The position numbers and the translations under genes are program-made. From Cytophagales bacterium (GTDB lineage Bacteria; Bacteroidota; Bacteroidia; Cytophagales; Thermoflexibacteraceae), in contig JAAFKA010000010.1 of assembly GCA_013299115.1 (NCBI GenBank), positions 1 to 64,000 of the forward strand: a DNA stretch of 64,000 bases, written 5' to 3'. Below, piece by piece: positions 46,419 through 54,813 of this stretch; position 1 is the stretch's first letter; each line of letters opens with the position of its first letter. The notes below the pieces were generated by a model that saw nothing but the letters and a program-made list of their open reading frames with translations, did not search any database and was not told the DNA's origin.

Positions 46419-46561
46419 TGTTGGGTTGTTTTGCTAAGCAAGTTAGGAAAACATTGGTAGAAAGTAAAGTAAAAGTATTTTTTATTTGGTAATTCTCCAA
46501 TCAAGCATAGCAAATAACCTATTTTTAGGTTTTCTGCTATGCTTAAAAAAAGTAATCTTTT

Positions 46562-47578
46562 TTACTTTCTCTTGTTCAGATTATCGAACATTTCTTTAGC
46601 CTTGCGAGCTATGTCCTCCGCATTATCACGCATCTGCCCCATGATATCCTCCATTGGTTTCACTGTATCCTCAAAATCTTTTTGGTAAGCCTTGGCGGTG
46701 TCTTTCAGGTCGTCAAAATGAGATTTTGCTTGATTTTTATAACTGCCGTTCAGTATGTTGTCATATTCTCCTGACCTTACCCAGTTGATTACTTCCATTA
46801 CCCGAATAACAGGAAACGGGTGAGTTAAATACAAGGTATTCAACACTTTATGCACACTGTCTAAGGCACTGTTGCGGGTATTATATTCTTCGGCTTGCTT
46901 GATAAATTCGCCCAAATCCATTTCGTCCACCATATTCCCGCCTGTGAGTTTCATCAAAGCACGAATAACCGTATCAGGATTTTGCGTAGCTAAGGCTTCG
47001 GCTCTGTCGGCACTCAATTCACTTTTTCTGTCCCATTCTCTTAGCGACAAAATCAATGCTTCGAGTGCAAGTCCTGTCAATGGAATTTGCAAAGCATATT
47101 GCGACAACATGACCAAAATGTGTAGCAAAGTTTTATACAACACATGACCACTGCGAATATGACCCAACTCATGCCCCAAAATGCCCAATACTTCGTCTTC
47201 TGTTCCCAAAGTTTGAATAATAGACGTGTTGAGAATGATAAAAGGCTCACTCCAACCTACGGCATAAGCATTGAGAATTGGGTTTTGAGAAATATACAAT
47301 TCAGGTATTTGTTTGACATCTAACACGCGGCAAGCCTCCAAATGGAGTTCGTGTATCTTGCCAAATTGTTTGGGCGAAACCCTAACGGCAGATGCCAAAG
47401 TAGCCAAACGAATAGATTTTTCTAAGGTTGGGCTTAAAATAGTTTTCAATACGCTGTCTAAGGCAGGAATGGCACGCAAGGCTTTGAGGGCTGTACGGTC
47501 GGCGGGGTGTTCCCATGCTTCGGGCTGAATACCAGTCAAATAAACTCTCTTGCGGTCAGATTTAATGAGTGTAGGCAT
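46562..47578 (-). CDS. M48-family zinc metallopeptidase
   Basis: This is a 338-residue protein with zinc motif HELGHIRSGH (His136, Glu137, His140) in the middle. A DRAEALAT segment near residue 195 supplies the third ligand region. It has a modest hydrophobic stretch near ~145-170 but no clear signal peptide, unlike the typical HtpX membrane topology. A C-terminal helical, Lys/Asp-rich region (~270-338) is an extension beyond the minimal family. It may act in membrane-protein or stress proteolysis. It stands alone on the minus strand. Confidence 0.85.
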   Translation of the reverse strand: MPTLIKSDRKRVYLTGIQPEAWEHPADRTALKALRAIPALDSVLKTILSPTLEKSIRLATLASAVRVSPKQFGKIHELHLEACRVLDVKQIPELYISQNPILNAYAVGWSEPFIILNTSIIQTLGTEDEVLGILGHELGHIRSGHVLYKTLLHILVMLSQYALQIPLTGLALEALILSLREWDRKSELSADRAEALATQNPDTVIRALMKLTGGNMVDEMDLGEFIKQAEEYNTRNSALDSVHKVLNTLYLTHPFPVIRVMEVINWVRSGEYDNILNGSYKNQAKSHFDDLKDTAKAYQKDFEDTVKPMEDIMGQMRDNAEDIARKAKEMFDNLNKRK

Positions 47579-47609
47579 AAAAATATGTGGTTTTAAGTTA
47601 GCAAAAGTA

Positions 47610-47746
47610 TTGTTTGTACAGACACAAACAACAGCAATTAATGGAATGTAGCATACGCTTTAGCGTGTGCAATGACTGCAAAATAACAGCACAACAAATC
47701 ACACGCTAAAGCGTATGTTACAACGAATCACACGCTAAAGCGTATG
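47610..47746. repeat. Hairpin and three family A palindromes upstream of the M48 gene
   Basis: A TTGTTTGT/ACACAAACAA hairpin spans ~47610-47632. CATACGCTTTAGCGTGTG is at 47652-47669, and two copies in the opposite orientation (CACACGCTAAAGCGTATG) are at 47700-47717 and 47729-47746. The last two are spaced 29 bp apart. Together they fill most of the divergent gap between the M48 gene and the DUF4293 gene. Confidence 0.85.
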
Positions 47747-47858
47747 TTACAATCCTGCATAGTTCAAACGAAAAATAAATTATTGGGTTGCTTAATTTTA
47801 TATATAGTTACAAAATTGTACTTTTGCAGACAATAATCAAACAAAAACTTTATTACTT

Positions 47859-48335
47859 ATGATTCAAAGAATTCAGTCTGTCTTTTTATTTTTCATTGGG
47901 GTTTGTATGGTGGTAATGCTCTTTACACCCATATGGACAAAAACCGCAGCCGTTTCAGGCGAAATAGTACAACTTAACGTGATTAGTCTTAGCTATACCA
48001 ATCAGGCAAAAGAGGTAAGCAAAATACCAACTTTTTATGTAGGTATTTTGTGTATTTTGTCTTTGGTGTTGGCTTATGTATCTTTGTTTAGTTTTAAAAA
48101 TCGTATGTTGCAAATTAAATTGAACTTAGTGAATACAGTCGTCATTATGGCTCTTTTTGGTTGCTGTACCTTTCTTATTTTTGTAAAAGGCGAAGCTTTA
48201 ATCAGCAGTGTAGCACGTGGTACAATGGGAGTAGGGCTGTTTATGCCTGCTATTGCGTTAGTTTTCAATAGTTTAGCTAACAGATTTATTTGGAAAGACG
48301 AAAAATTAGTAAGGTCGGCAGATAGGTTAAGGTAA
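47859..48335 (+). CDS. DUF4293-type integral membrane protein
   Basis: This is a 158-residue protein with four predicted membrane helices at about 5-25, 58-78, 90-110 and 120-142, typical of the Bacteroidota DUF4293 family. The start MIQRIQSVFLFFIGVCMVV is characteristic. A TACTTTTG box at 47819-47826 is upstream but has no good -33 partner. The family has no known function. Confidence 0.8.
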   Translation: MIQRIQSVFLFFIGVCMVVMLFTPIWTKTAAVSGEIVQLNVISLSYTNQAKEVSKIPTFYVGILCILSLVLAYVSLFSFKNRMLQIKLNLVNTVVIMALFGCCTFLIFVKGEALISSVARGTMGVGLFMPAIALVFNSLANRFIWKDEKLVRSADRLR

Positions 48336-48833
48336 AAAACTAACACTATTAGAGGTTATTACGATTTGTACAGCACCCTTTGGCGGGGGTTGCCTCCAAC
48401 TGTAGGGGCAATTAGTTGAAAATCAAAAAGTTATTTTTCTATACAAAAATTATCGTAATAACCTCTATTAATTGTTAAATCATTTTAATTTACTATCTGT
48501 TATTTTTGTTTTTATGTGTCGATAAGTTATTGTAAAAAATTAGCAAAGATTGTTTGTGAAAATGATTTTATAACAACCTCACAGGAAGATTAAATCTATG
48601 TGAGGTTAGTTTATTGTGTTTTGCAAACAAACCACTATTTTTTACTAACAATATTATCGAAAATAGTTGTAAAATTCACATTTTTTTTATCTTGCATACG
48701 AATTTTTTACCAAATTTGCAAAGTCTATTATTAATCTCAATAACCGAATACTGTATAACGGACTTTAGTCCGTTGGCAAATAAAATTTAGTCCGTTAATT
48801 TTGTCAAAGTAACCATAACTCACAACAATACTC
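48336..48833. other. Intergenic region upstream of glgE with a structured element
   Basis: This ~500-bp gap holds the inverted-repeat element at 48351-48466 (listed separately). It then has AT-rich sequence and the small palindrome AACGGACTTTAGTCCGTT (48758-48775) followed by a second TTTAGTCCGTT half. The GGACTAAAGTCC motif also ends the family B element at 31564. No clear promoter pair was found. Confidence 0.5.
48351..48466 (+). repeat. Long-range inverted repeat with internal hairpin
   Basis: AGAGGTTATTACGA (48351-48364) pairs with TCGTAATAACCTCT (48453-48466), and TTGTA pairs with TACAA just inside. The ~75-base interior is GC-richer and folds as TTGCCTC/GGGGCAA around CCAACTGTA. The whole piece could be a small mobile repeat or structured RNA downstream of the DUF4293 gene. 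Confidence 0.7.
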
Positions 48834-50849
48834 GTGGAAGCAAATACTGGAAAAAGCAGAGTTATCATCGATAACGTATCTCCGCAAATAGATGGAGGTA
48901 AATACCCTATTAAACGTACCGTAGGCGAAAAAGTAACAGTAGCTGCCGATGTCATCACCGATGGACACGACGAAGTAAAGGCTGTTATTTTATACAAAAA
49001 AATTACGGACTCCACATGGACAGAAGCCCCCATGAAGGTAGTAAGCGTAGATAAATGGGGAGGTAGTTTTCGGATAGCCGAACAAGTGCCTTACCTCTAC
49101 ACAGTCAAAGGCTGGGTCGACCATTTCTCTACGTGGCAAAAAGGCTTGAAAAAGAAGTTTGACGATGGGCAAAACGTAGCCGTAGAATTAGAAATAGGGG
49201 CAAGAATGATAGAAAAAGCAGCCCTAAAATCTTCTGCCGCCGACTCCGAAAGAATGTTGCGTTATGCACACTCTTTGCGAAACCACCCCCAAATGTCGGA
49301 AGCAGTGGCAGCAGCCATAAGCCCCGAAATTTCGCAGCTTTATGAGTTGTATGCAGAAAAAAGCAATTCTACTATCTACGAACAAAGTTTTAACATCAAC
49401 GTAGAGTTCAAAAAAGCCTTGTATAGCACGTGGTATGAGTTTTTTCCTCGTTCTACCTCCGAAACACCCTACAAACATGGGACTTTCAAAGACTGCCAAC
49501 GAATTTTGCCTCACGTAGCCGAAATGGGTTTTGATGTGGTTTATTTGCCACCAATTCACCCTCTTGGCAAACTACACCGCAAAGGAAAAAACAATACCCT
49601 CAACGCAAAACCGGGTGAACCAGGTTCTTGCTGGGCTATTGGCTCAGACGAAGGCGGACACAAAGCCACCCACCCCGAACTCGGCACAGTGGAGGACTTT
49701 GTAGAAATGGTGCAATTTGCTAAGACCTTAGACATAGACATAGCCTTAGACATAGCCTACCAATGCGCACCCGACCACCCCTACGTAAAGCAACACCCAC
49801 AATGGTTTAAATGGCGACCCGATGGCACAGTGCAGTATGCTGAAAACCCGCCAAAAAAATACCAAGACGTATTGCCTATAAACTTCGAAACCGAAGATTG
49901 GCAAAACTTGTGGATAGAACTCAAAAGTGTGTTTGAATATTGGATAGAAAAAGGCGTAACCATTTTCAGGGTTGATAATCCACACACCAAATCATTCAAA
50001 TTTTGGGAGTGGTGCATAGCTGAATTGAATGCCAAATACAGCAATTTGATTTTCTTATCGGAGGCTTTTACCCGCCGAAAAATTATGCAGCACTTGGCAA
50101 AAACAGGTTTTACGCAGTCTTACACCTATTTCTCGTGGAGAAACAGCAAAGCCGAAATGCAGCAATATTTGACCGAACTCACCACTACGGAGGAAAGAGA
50201 ATATTTTAGACCTAATTTCTGGCCTAACACACCCGATATTTTGCCTAAAACTTTGCAATTCGATGGAGATAATATGTTTGTCATTCGTTTTGCTTTGGCT
50301 GCTACCATGTCTGCAAGTTATGGTTTCTATGGTCCTGCCTACGAATTGATGTGGACACATGGCTTGAACGACAAAGAGGAATATTACGACTCTGAAAAAT
50401 TTGAAATCAAAGTTTGGGATTGGTTTGCAGATACCAAATTCAAACGAATAATTAAGAGAGTAAACCAAATCAGACGAGAAAATCCTGCTTTCCAAAACAC
50501 TTACAACATTCAGTTTATAAAAACTGAAAACGACAATGTATTAGGCTTTGTCAAAGTAAGTGATGATGGCAAAAACAAGGTATTGGTGCTGATAAACATG
50601 GACTCACGCAATACACAAAAAGTGTTTTTCAAAATGCCTTTGGCTACCTTAGAAATCAATGCTGGCGACAGATACAAAATGAATGACCTGATGAATGGCT
50701 TTGAGTATTGGTGGCAAGACGAGTGGAATGTCATAGACTTAGACCCTTATGATGTACCTTTCCGCATCTTCTCTGTCAATAGTTTCAATACCTATATTCA
50801 GCCGCCGTTGCCCGAAGTTCCAGATTTGGCGGAGTATTCTGGTTCGTAA
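48834..50849 (+). CDS. glgE: Alpha-1,4-glucan:maltose-1-phosphate maltosyltransferase
   Basis: This is a 671-residue GH13_3 enzyme starting at a GTG at 48834. It transfers maltose from maltose-1-phosphate to glucans in the GlgE glycogen pathway. An N-terminal DUF3416-type beta domain (~1-120) precedes the TIM barrel. The nucleophile Asp381 is in FRVDNPHTKSFKFWEW and the acid/base Glu410 is in FLSEAFTR, followed by a C-terminal beta domain (VLVLINMDSRNTQKVFF). The usual partner genes (treS, maltokinase, glgB) are not in the window, so maltose-1-phosphate must come from elsewhere. Length is normal. Confidence 0.95.
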   Translation: MEANTGKSRVIIDNVSPQIDGGKYPIKRTVGEKVTVAADVITDGHDEVKAVILYKKITDSTWTEAPMKVVSVDKWGGSFRIAEQVPYLYTVKGWVDHFSTWQKGLKKKFDDGQNVAVELEIGARMIEKAALKSSAADSERMLRYAHSLRNHPQMSEAVAAAISPEISQLYELYAEKSNSTIYEQSFNINVEFKKALYSTWYEFFPRSTSETPYKHGTFKDCQRILPHVAEMGFDVVYLPPIHPLGKLHRKGKNNTLNAKPGEPGSCWAIGSDEGGHKATHPELGTVEDFVEMVQFAKTLDIDIALDIAYQCAPDHPYVKQHPQWFKWRPDGTVQYAENPPKKYQDVLPINFETEDWQNLWIELKSVFEYWIEKGVTIFRVDNPHTKSFKFWEWCIAELNAKYSNLIFLSEAFTRRKIMQHLAKTGFTQSYTYFSWRNSKAEMQQYLTELTTTEEREYFRPNFWPNTPDILPKTLQFDGDNMFVIRFALAATMSASYGFYGPAYELMWTHGLNDKEEYYDSEKFEIKVWDWFADTKFKRIIKRVNQIRRENPAFQNTYNIQFIKTENDNVLGFVKVSDDGKNKVLVLINMDSRNTQKVFFKMPLATLEINAGDRYKMNDLMNGFEYWWQDEWNVIDLDPYDVPFRIFSVNSFNTYIQPPLPEVPDLAEYSGS

Positions 50850-51030
50850 ACAGCTATTATTGCAATTTTTACCCAACCCTTTTCAAGTTTCATAACTTGG
50901 GAAGGGCTGAAAGGCATGATACAACTCAAAACAAGATTCGTAAAAATTTGGTAACTTATTTTTTTATCAAAAAATAACTTCCACCTCTTTAAACCTTCTC
51001 TTGTTTTAATCGTCTATAAAGTACCATGAC

Positions 51031-51047
51031 ATAAGTTTAGCGTGTGA
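51031..51047. repeat. Partial family A repeat
   Basis: ATAAGTTTAGCGTGTGA matches the right half of CATACGCTTTAGCGTGTG with the left half altered. It lies in the leader of the small secreted protein gene. Confidence 0.5.
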
Positions 51048-51075
51048 TTATGGACAACCTTTAAAGCAAAAGAAT

Positions 51076-51339
51076 ATGAAAAAGATAGTTGGGAAAATAG
51101 GCTTTATAGCCTTTTTTGGGAGTTTGGTCGTCTTGTTAAATATGATGAGTACGATGGAGGTGGCAGCACAAGTTTTTGTAGGCAGAAGGCATTACCGTCC
51201 TATTGTCGTAGCCCCTTGTCCGCCTCGTGTGGTGGTAGTTCCTCATCGTCTTGTGTATGTAGTGCAACCACCTGTCTATGTAACCCCTGCCCCTGTGGTC
51301 ATAGTCAAGAAACCTTACCGCAGATGGCGGCGGTGGTAA
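51076..51339 (+). CDS. Small secreted Val/Pro-rich protein
   Basis: This is an 87-residue protein with a signal peptide (MKKIVGKIGFIAFFGSLVVL...EVAAQ). The mature part is built from alternating Val and Pro runs (VVVVPHRLVYVVQPPVYVTPAPVVIV) flanked by Arg-rich ends (GRRHYR; YRRWRRW). This resembles small envelope-associated low-complexity proteins seen in Bacteroidota. It is probably periplasmic or surface-bound, and the role is unknown. Confidence 0.65.
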   Translation: MKKIVGKIGFIAFFGSLVVLLNMMSTMEVAAQVFVGRRHYRPIVVAPCPPRVVVVPHRLVYVVQPPVYVTPAPVVIVKKPYRRWRRW

Positions 51340-51407
51340 ATAAACCAATAACAAACTATTTATCTAATAAAAAGGTACATAGCCTTAAAGTATCAGATGA
51401 ACTACTA

Positions 51408-51476
51408 TTGCCAGAAAGGTTAGTTGTAGGTGCCATCTTTCAAAGAGATGACACCTACAACTAACCTTTCTGGCAA
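51408..51476. terminator. Long perfect hairpin between convergent genes
   Basis: A 25-bp perfect stem (starting TTGCCAGAAAGG; 51408-51432) pairs with 51452-51476. A further CATCTTT/AGAGATG pairing and a small CAA loop lie inside. CTTTTC follows in the plus direction. It sits between the small secreted protein and zinc-ribbon genes and would stop transcription from both sides. Confidence 0.8.
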
Positions 51477-51495
51477 CTTTTCAGTTGCTTTGTAA

Positions 51496-52317
51496 TTATT
51501 TTGCAACTTCCTCAGCTACTTTTGCTTCAGCCTCTGCTTTTTTCTTGGCTGCTGCTGCTGTTCCTTTGCGAGTTTTTTCGGTTGCTTGCACCAATATTTC
51601 CTCTACATCAGCCAATACTCTGCCACAATGTTCGCAGACAATAATTTTGCGTTTGTCTTTGATGTCGGCTTGGCGTTGAGGAGGCACTACGTTGAAACAA
51701 CCACCGCATGCATCTCTTTTTACTGTTACCACAGCCAACCCATTGCGAGCATTAGACCGAATACGATTGTAAGAATAGTACAATCTTTCTTCTATTTGTT
51801 TGCTGCGTTTGTCCCTTTCTTTGTTGAGTTTTTCCTCCTCTTCAGTGCTTTCGGCTATGATAGCATCGAGTTCTTTGCGTTTGTTTTGCAAGTTTATTTT
51901 CAACTCCGCCAAATCTTTTTCGGTTTGGTCTATCTGCTCCTCTTTTTTCTCCAATTTGGCAGCAGCTTCGCGCATTTTGCGGTTAGCTAATTGAATATTG
52001 AGGTCTTGCAATTCTATTTCTTTGGTAATAGCCTCATATTCGCGGTTATTTTTCACATTGGCTTGTTGCTCCTCATATTTTTTCATGAGTCTTTCAGCCT
52101 CTTTGATAGCATTTTTGTTGTTGGAGATTTCCTCGTTATATCGTTTCAGTTCGTCATTAAACTTTGTGATACGAGTTTCATAACCAATAATTTCGTCTTC
52201 CAAATCTTGGACTTCGGCAGGCAAATCCCCGCGTACTTTGTTGATTTCATCTAACTTAGAGTCAATAGCTTGCAAACGCAACAAGGCTTCTAATTTTTTG
52301 GCAATGAGGTTTTCCAT
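51496..52317 (-). CDS. Coiled-coil protein with C4 zinc ribbon
   Basis: This is a 273-residue protein. Residues ~10-180 form a long antiparallel coiled coil (RGDLPAEVQDLEDEIIGYETRI, then ANRKMREAAAKLEKKEEQIDQ). Residues ~205-240 hold a zinc ribbon with CGGC and CEHC pairs, and the tail is Ala/Lys/Glu-rich. This layout matches a conserved bacterial family with C-terminal zinc ribbons proposed to bind nucleic acids. No enzyme motif is present. It is divergent from rplS, and each has its own promoter in the gap. Confidence 0.8.
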   Translation of the reverse strand: MENLIAKKLEALLRLQAIDSKLDEINKVRGDLPAEVQDLEDEIIGYETRITKFNDELKRYNEEISNNKNAIKEAERLMKKYEEQQANVKNNREYEAITKEIELQDLNIQLANRKMREAAAKLEKKEEQIDQTEKDLAELKINLQNKRKELDAIIAESTEEEEKLNKERDKRSKQIEERLYYSYNRIRSNARNGLAVVTVKRDACGGCFNVVPPQRQADIKDKRKIIVCEHCGRVLADVEEILVQATEKTRKGTAAAAKKKAEAEAKVAEEVAK

Positions 52318-52352
52318 ATCGGCAAAATAAGTGTATCTTTATAAAGTGCTTG

Positions 52353-52382
52353 CAAAATTAAGTATTTTATTGGCTTAAACAA
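52353..52382 (-). promoter_or_regulatory. Promoter of the zinc-ribbon gene
   Basis: On the minus strand TTG (52382-52380), a 19-bp spacer and TAATTTTG (52360-52353) fit the Bacteroidota pattern about 35 nt before the start codon. Confidence 0.55.
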
Positions 52383-52421
52383 TTTCGTTTGTGTATTTTT
52401 TATAATAAATTTTACAAAAGG

Positions 52422-52452
52422 TTTGTAAACTGTATAAACTTGTCTATATTTG
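52422..52452 (+). promoter_or_regulatory. Promoter of rplS
   Basis: TTTG (52422-52425), a 19-bp spacer and TATATTTG (52445-52452) match the consensus exactly. Transcription would start ~35 nt before the ATG at 52493. Confidence 0.7.
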
Positions 52453-52492
52453 CACTCTTTTAATAGCAATTATTAACACTTTATATAAAGTC

Positions 52493-52864
52493 ATGAGTGA
52501 GTTAATCAGGTTCGTAGAACAAGAGTTGGCTGCAAGAAGAACTTCTTTGCCAACTTTCAAAGCAGGTGATACCGTAAACGTACACGTTAAAATCAAGGAA
52601 GGAAACAAGGAAAGAATCCAGCAATTCCAAGGTACGGTTATCCAAAGAAGAAGCAAAGGCACAAGCGGCGAAACTTTTACAGTTCGCAAAGTGTCTAACG
52701 GCATAGGAGTAGAGAGGATTTTTCCTCTCCTTTCGCCTGCTCTCGATAAAATTGAGGTCTTGAAGTCGGGCAGAGTAAGACGGGCAAGATTGTATTACCT
52801 CAAATTCAAATCGGGCAAAGAGGCAAGAATTAAAGAATTACGAACCAATACTGCCAAAGCATAA
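52493..52864 (+). CDS. rplS: 50S ribosomal protein L19
   Basis: This is a 123-residue ribosomal protein at the 30S/50S interface. The conserved [31 protein letters not shown] and [19 protein letters not shown] segments span the whole protein, and the C-terminal [20 protein letters not shown] is typical. In many genomes rplS follows trmD; here it stands alone with its own promoter. Confidence 0.98.
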   Translation: MSELIRFVEQELAARRTSLPTFKAGDTVNVHVKIKEGNKERIQQFQGTVIQRRSKGTSGETFTVRKVSNGIGVERIFPLLSPALDKIEVLKSGRVRRARLYYLKFKSGKEARIKELRTNTAKA

Positions 52865-52973
52865 TTGGTTTTCACGTTTTTGTTTTGTTTTTCATAGTAG
52901 ATTGGAAGCCGTACATTTTTTAAGTGTATGGCTTTTTGTTTGTTAATTTTTAATTTTTAATGTTCAATGTTTA

Positions 52974-53008
52974 ATTCAAAATTCAAGATTCAAAATTCAA
53001 AATTCAAA
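52974..53008 (+). repeat. 7-bp tandem repeat before ribF
   Basis: ATTCAAA occurs five times in direct tandem (the second copy is ATTCAAG). It ends 10 bp before the ribF start, so it lies in the leader or just upstream of it. Copy-number change here could alter expression. Confidence 0.8.
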
Positions 53009-53018
53009 ATTAATTTCA

Positions 53019-53957
53019 ATGAAAGTCTATTGTGGCACTAAAGAATTTACTCCGTTGCCTTATGCCATTGTTACCAGTGGCACGTATGATGGCGTGCATT
53101 TTGGGCATCAGCGTATTTTGCAACGCACTGTTGCCCTTGCCTATATGTATAGACAGGAAAAAGCCGAGAGTGTGTTGCTTACCTATCATCCTCACCCTCG
53201 TTTGGTACTTTTTCCTGAGCAAAAAGACCTCAAATTGCTTACTACCTTAGACGAAAAAATAGAGTTGGCAGCCCAGTTTGGTATTCAACATTTTTTGATA
53301 ATTCCTTTTAGCAAAGACTTTGCAGCCCAGAGTTCACAAGAATTTATCGAAAATATTTTAGTAAAAACTATCAATACCAAAAAATTAGTAATTGGTTATG
53401 ACCACAAGTTTGGCAAAAATAGAGAAGGAAGTTTTGAGTATTTACAAGCCCACCAAAAAGAAATAGGTTTTGAAGTAGAGGAAATTCCTGCCCAGGAAAT
53501 AGACGAAATAGCTGTAAGCAGCACTAAAATCCGCAAATCCTTAGAGGAAGGAAACGTAGAATTAGCCAATCATTACCTTCGTTATAGCTATTACGTGTCA
53601 GGTTTGGTGGTAAAAGGCAACCAAATAGGTAGAACTATTGGTTTCCCGACTGCCAATTTGCAAGTAGAGCCGCACAAATTAATCCCCGAAGAAGGAATTT
53701 ATGCTGTTTGGGTGCATTGCAACCAAGAAATTTATAAAGGAATGTTGTATATTGGCAGGCGTACAACGCTGGGCAATGATTTGGAAAGAACAGTAGAAGT
53801 GAATATTTTTGACTTTGCTAACGATATTTATGGGCAAACTGTCCGTTTGCAATTTGTAAAACGGCTGCGTGGCGAGCAAAAATTCGAGTCTTTGACTGCT
53901 ATGCAAGCCCAATTAGCAAGGGACAAGGAACAAACTTTGGAGGTCCTTAGTGCTTAA
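53019..53957 (+). CDS. ribF: Bifunctional riboflavin kinase/FAD synthetase
   Basis: This is a 312-residue enzyme that makes FMN and then FAD. The N-terminal adenylyltransferase domain (~15-180) has the nucleotide-binding SGTYDGVHFGHQRIL and the VIGYDHKFGKNREG and SSTKIRKSLEEG motifs. The C-terminal kinase domain (~185-312) has GNQIGRTIGFPTANL. Length and motifs are complete. It is transcribed alone. ribD lies ~1 kb away on the opposite strand. Confidence 0.97.
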   Translation: MKVYCGTKEFTPLPYAIVTSGTYDGVHFGHQRILQRTVALAYMYRQEKAESVLLTYHPHPRLVLFPEQKDLKLLTTLDEKIELAAQFGIQHFLIIPFSKDFAAQSSQEFIENILVKTINTKKLVIGYDHKFGKNREGSFEYLQAHQKEIGFEVEEIPAQEIDEIAVSSTKIRKSLEEGNVELANHYLRYSYYVSGLVVKGNQIGRTIGFPTANLQVEPHKLIPEEGIYAVWVHCNQEIYKGMLYIGRRTTLGNDLERTVEVNIFDFANDIYGQTVRLQFVKRLRGEQKFESLTAMQAQLARDKEQTLEVLSA

Positions 53958-54017
53958 CTTTTAGTTTCTAATATAAGCTGTATGCCTGTATGTAGTACAA
54001 AAAACCTAACTTAAAAA

Positions 54018-54049
54018 TTTGCTATTGTCAATTTAAAATACTAACTTTG
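54018..54049 (+). promoter_or_regulatory. Promoter of the candidate small RNA
   Basis: TTTG (54018-54021), a 20-bp spacer and TAACTTTG (54042-54049) fit the consensus. The expected start is near 54056, right at the base of the first hairpin of the RNA. Confidence 0.65.
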
Positions 54050-54055
54050 CAAACC

Positions 54056-54155
54056 TTTTATGAAATTATGCCTTGCCATAACCTTGTTTTATGGGCAATC
54101 ATAGTTTCATAAAACTTTTTATAACGGTTTACAGATGGTAAACCGTTATTTTGTT
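54056..54155 (+). ncRNA. Candidate small RNA with two hairpins
   Basis: Behind its own promoter, TTTTATGAAA (54057-54066) pairs perfectly with TTTCATAAAA (54105-54114). It continues inward through a U-G pair, TATG/CATA, TTGCC/GGCAA and ATAA/TTAT to a ~7-base loop, giving a long rod with small bulges. After six bases a 12-bp perfect hairpin, ATAACGGTTTAC/GTAAACCGTTAT (54121-54149), is followed by TTTGTTGTTG, an intrinsic terminator. There is no open frame of note. The product would be ~100 nt. It does not show the SRP-RNA, 6S, tmRNA or riboswitch signatures I know. It might instead be the greA leader with an attenuator. Confidence 0.6.
54121..54149 (+). terminator. Intrinsic terminator of the candidate small RNA
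   Basis: A 12-bp perfect stem with 5-base loop AGATG is followed by TTTGTTGTTGT. It lies 105 bp upstream of the greA start. Confidence 0.75.
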
Positions 54156-54254
54156 GTTGTCAAGTTGTACCAATGTGTTGGGATTAAGGAGCAAACTTCT
54201 TAATGCCTCAATCTGTTGGTGCTTTTTTTATACCTTTAAACCAACATTATTGTT

Positions 54255-54725
54255 ATGGCAGTATCTTATTTCACAGTAGAAGGACTAAATAAAATAAAAG
54301 ATGAGTTGCACGAACTCCGCACTAAAGGCATTAAAGAGGTAGCCGACCAAATAGCCGAAGCAAGGGACAAAGGAGATTTGAGTGAAAATGCAGAGTATGA
54401 CGCAGCCAAAGATGCGCAAGGTTTGCTCATGCTTAAAATATCGAAGTTGGAAGAACTAATAGCCAACTCACGTATTTTAGACGAAAGCAATATAGATACC
54501 TCAAAGGTTGCTGTTTTGTCAAAGGTGAAAATTAAAAATATGGCAAACAATGCCGTTATCGAATATATGTTGGTGTCGGAGGAGGAAGCAGACCTTAAAA
54601 AAGGTAAAATCTCTGTCAAATCACCAATTGGACATGGTTTGTTGGGCAAAAAAGTAGGCGACACAGCCGATATTATAGTGCCAGCAGGTAAAATTAAGTT
54701 TGAAATATTGGAGATTAACCGATAA
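54255..54725 (+). CDS. greA: Transcription elongation factor GreA
   Basis: This is a 156-residue protein. The N-terminal coiled coil that enters the RNA polymerase secondary channel carries the DLSENAEYDAAKDAQGLL tip with its conserved acids (residues ~40-57). The C-terminal FKBP-like domain contains VSEEEADLKKGKISVKSPIGHGLLGKKVGD. It stimulates transcript cleavage and rescue of backtracked polymerase. It follows the candidate small RNA, whose terminator separates the two. Confidence 0.97.
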   Translation: MAVSYFTVEGLNKIKDELHELRTKGIKEVADQIAEARDKGDLSENAEYDAAKDAQGLLMLKISKLEELIANSRILDESNIDTSKVAVLSKVKIKNMANNAVIEYMLVSEEEADLKKGKISVKSPIGHGLLGKKVGDTADIIVPAGKIKFEILEINR

Positions 54726-54771
54726 AAATAATGCTTAATTTTTAGCTTTTAATTCTTAACGAACAAATTGC

Positions 54772-54809
54772 AAAAAGATGACATCTTTCAAAAAAGATGT
54801 CATCTTTTT
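54772..54809 (+). terminator. Terminator after greA
   Basis: AAAAAGATGACATCTTT and AAAGATGTCATCTTTTT pair over 17 bp around a short loop, followed by CGTTTTAC. It lies between the convergent greA and ribD genes and could end both transcripts. Confidence 0.8.
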
Positions 54810-54813
54810 CGTT

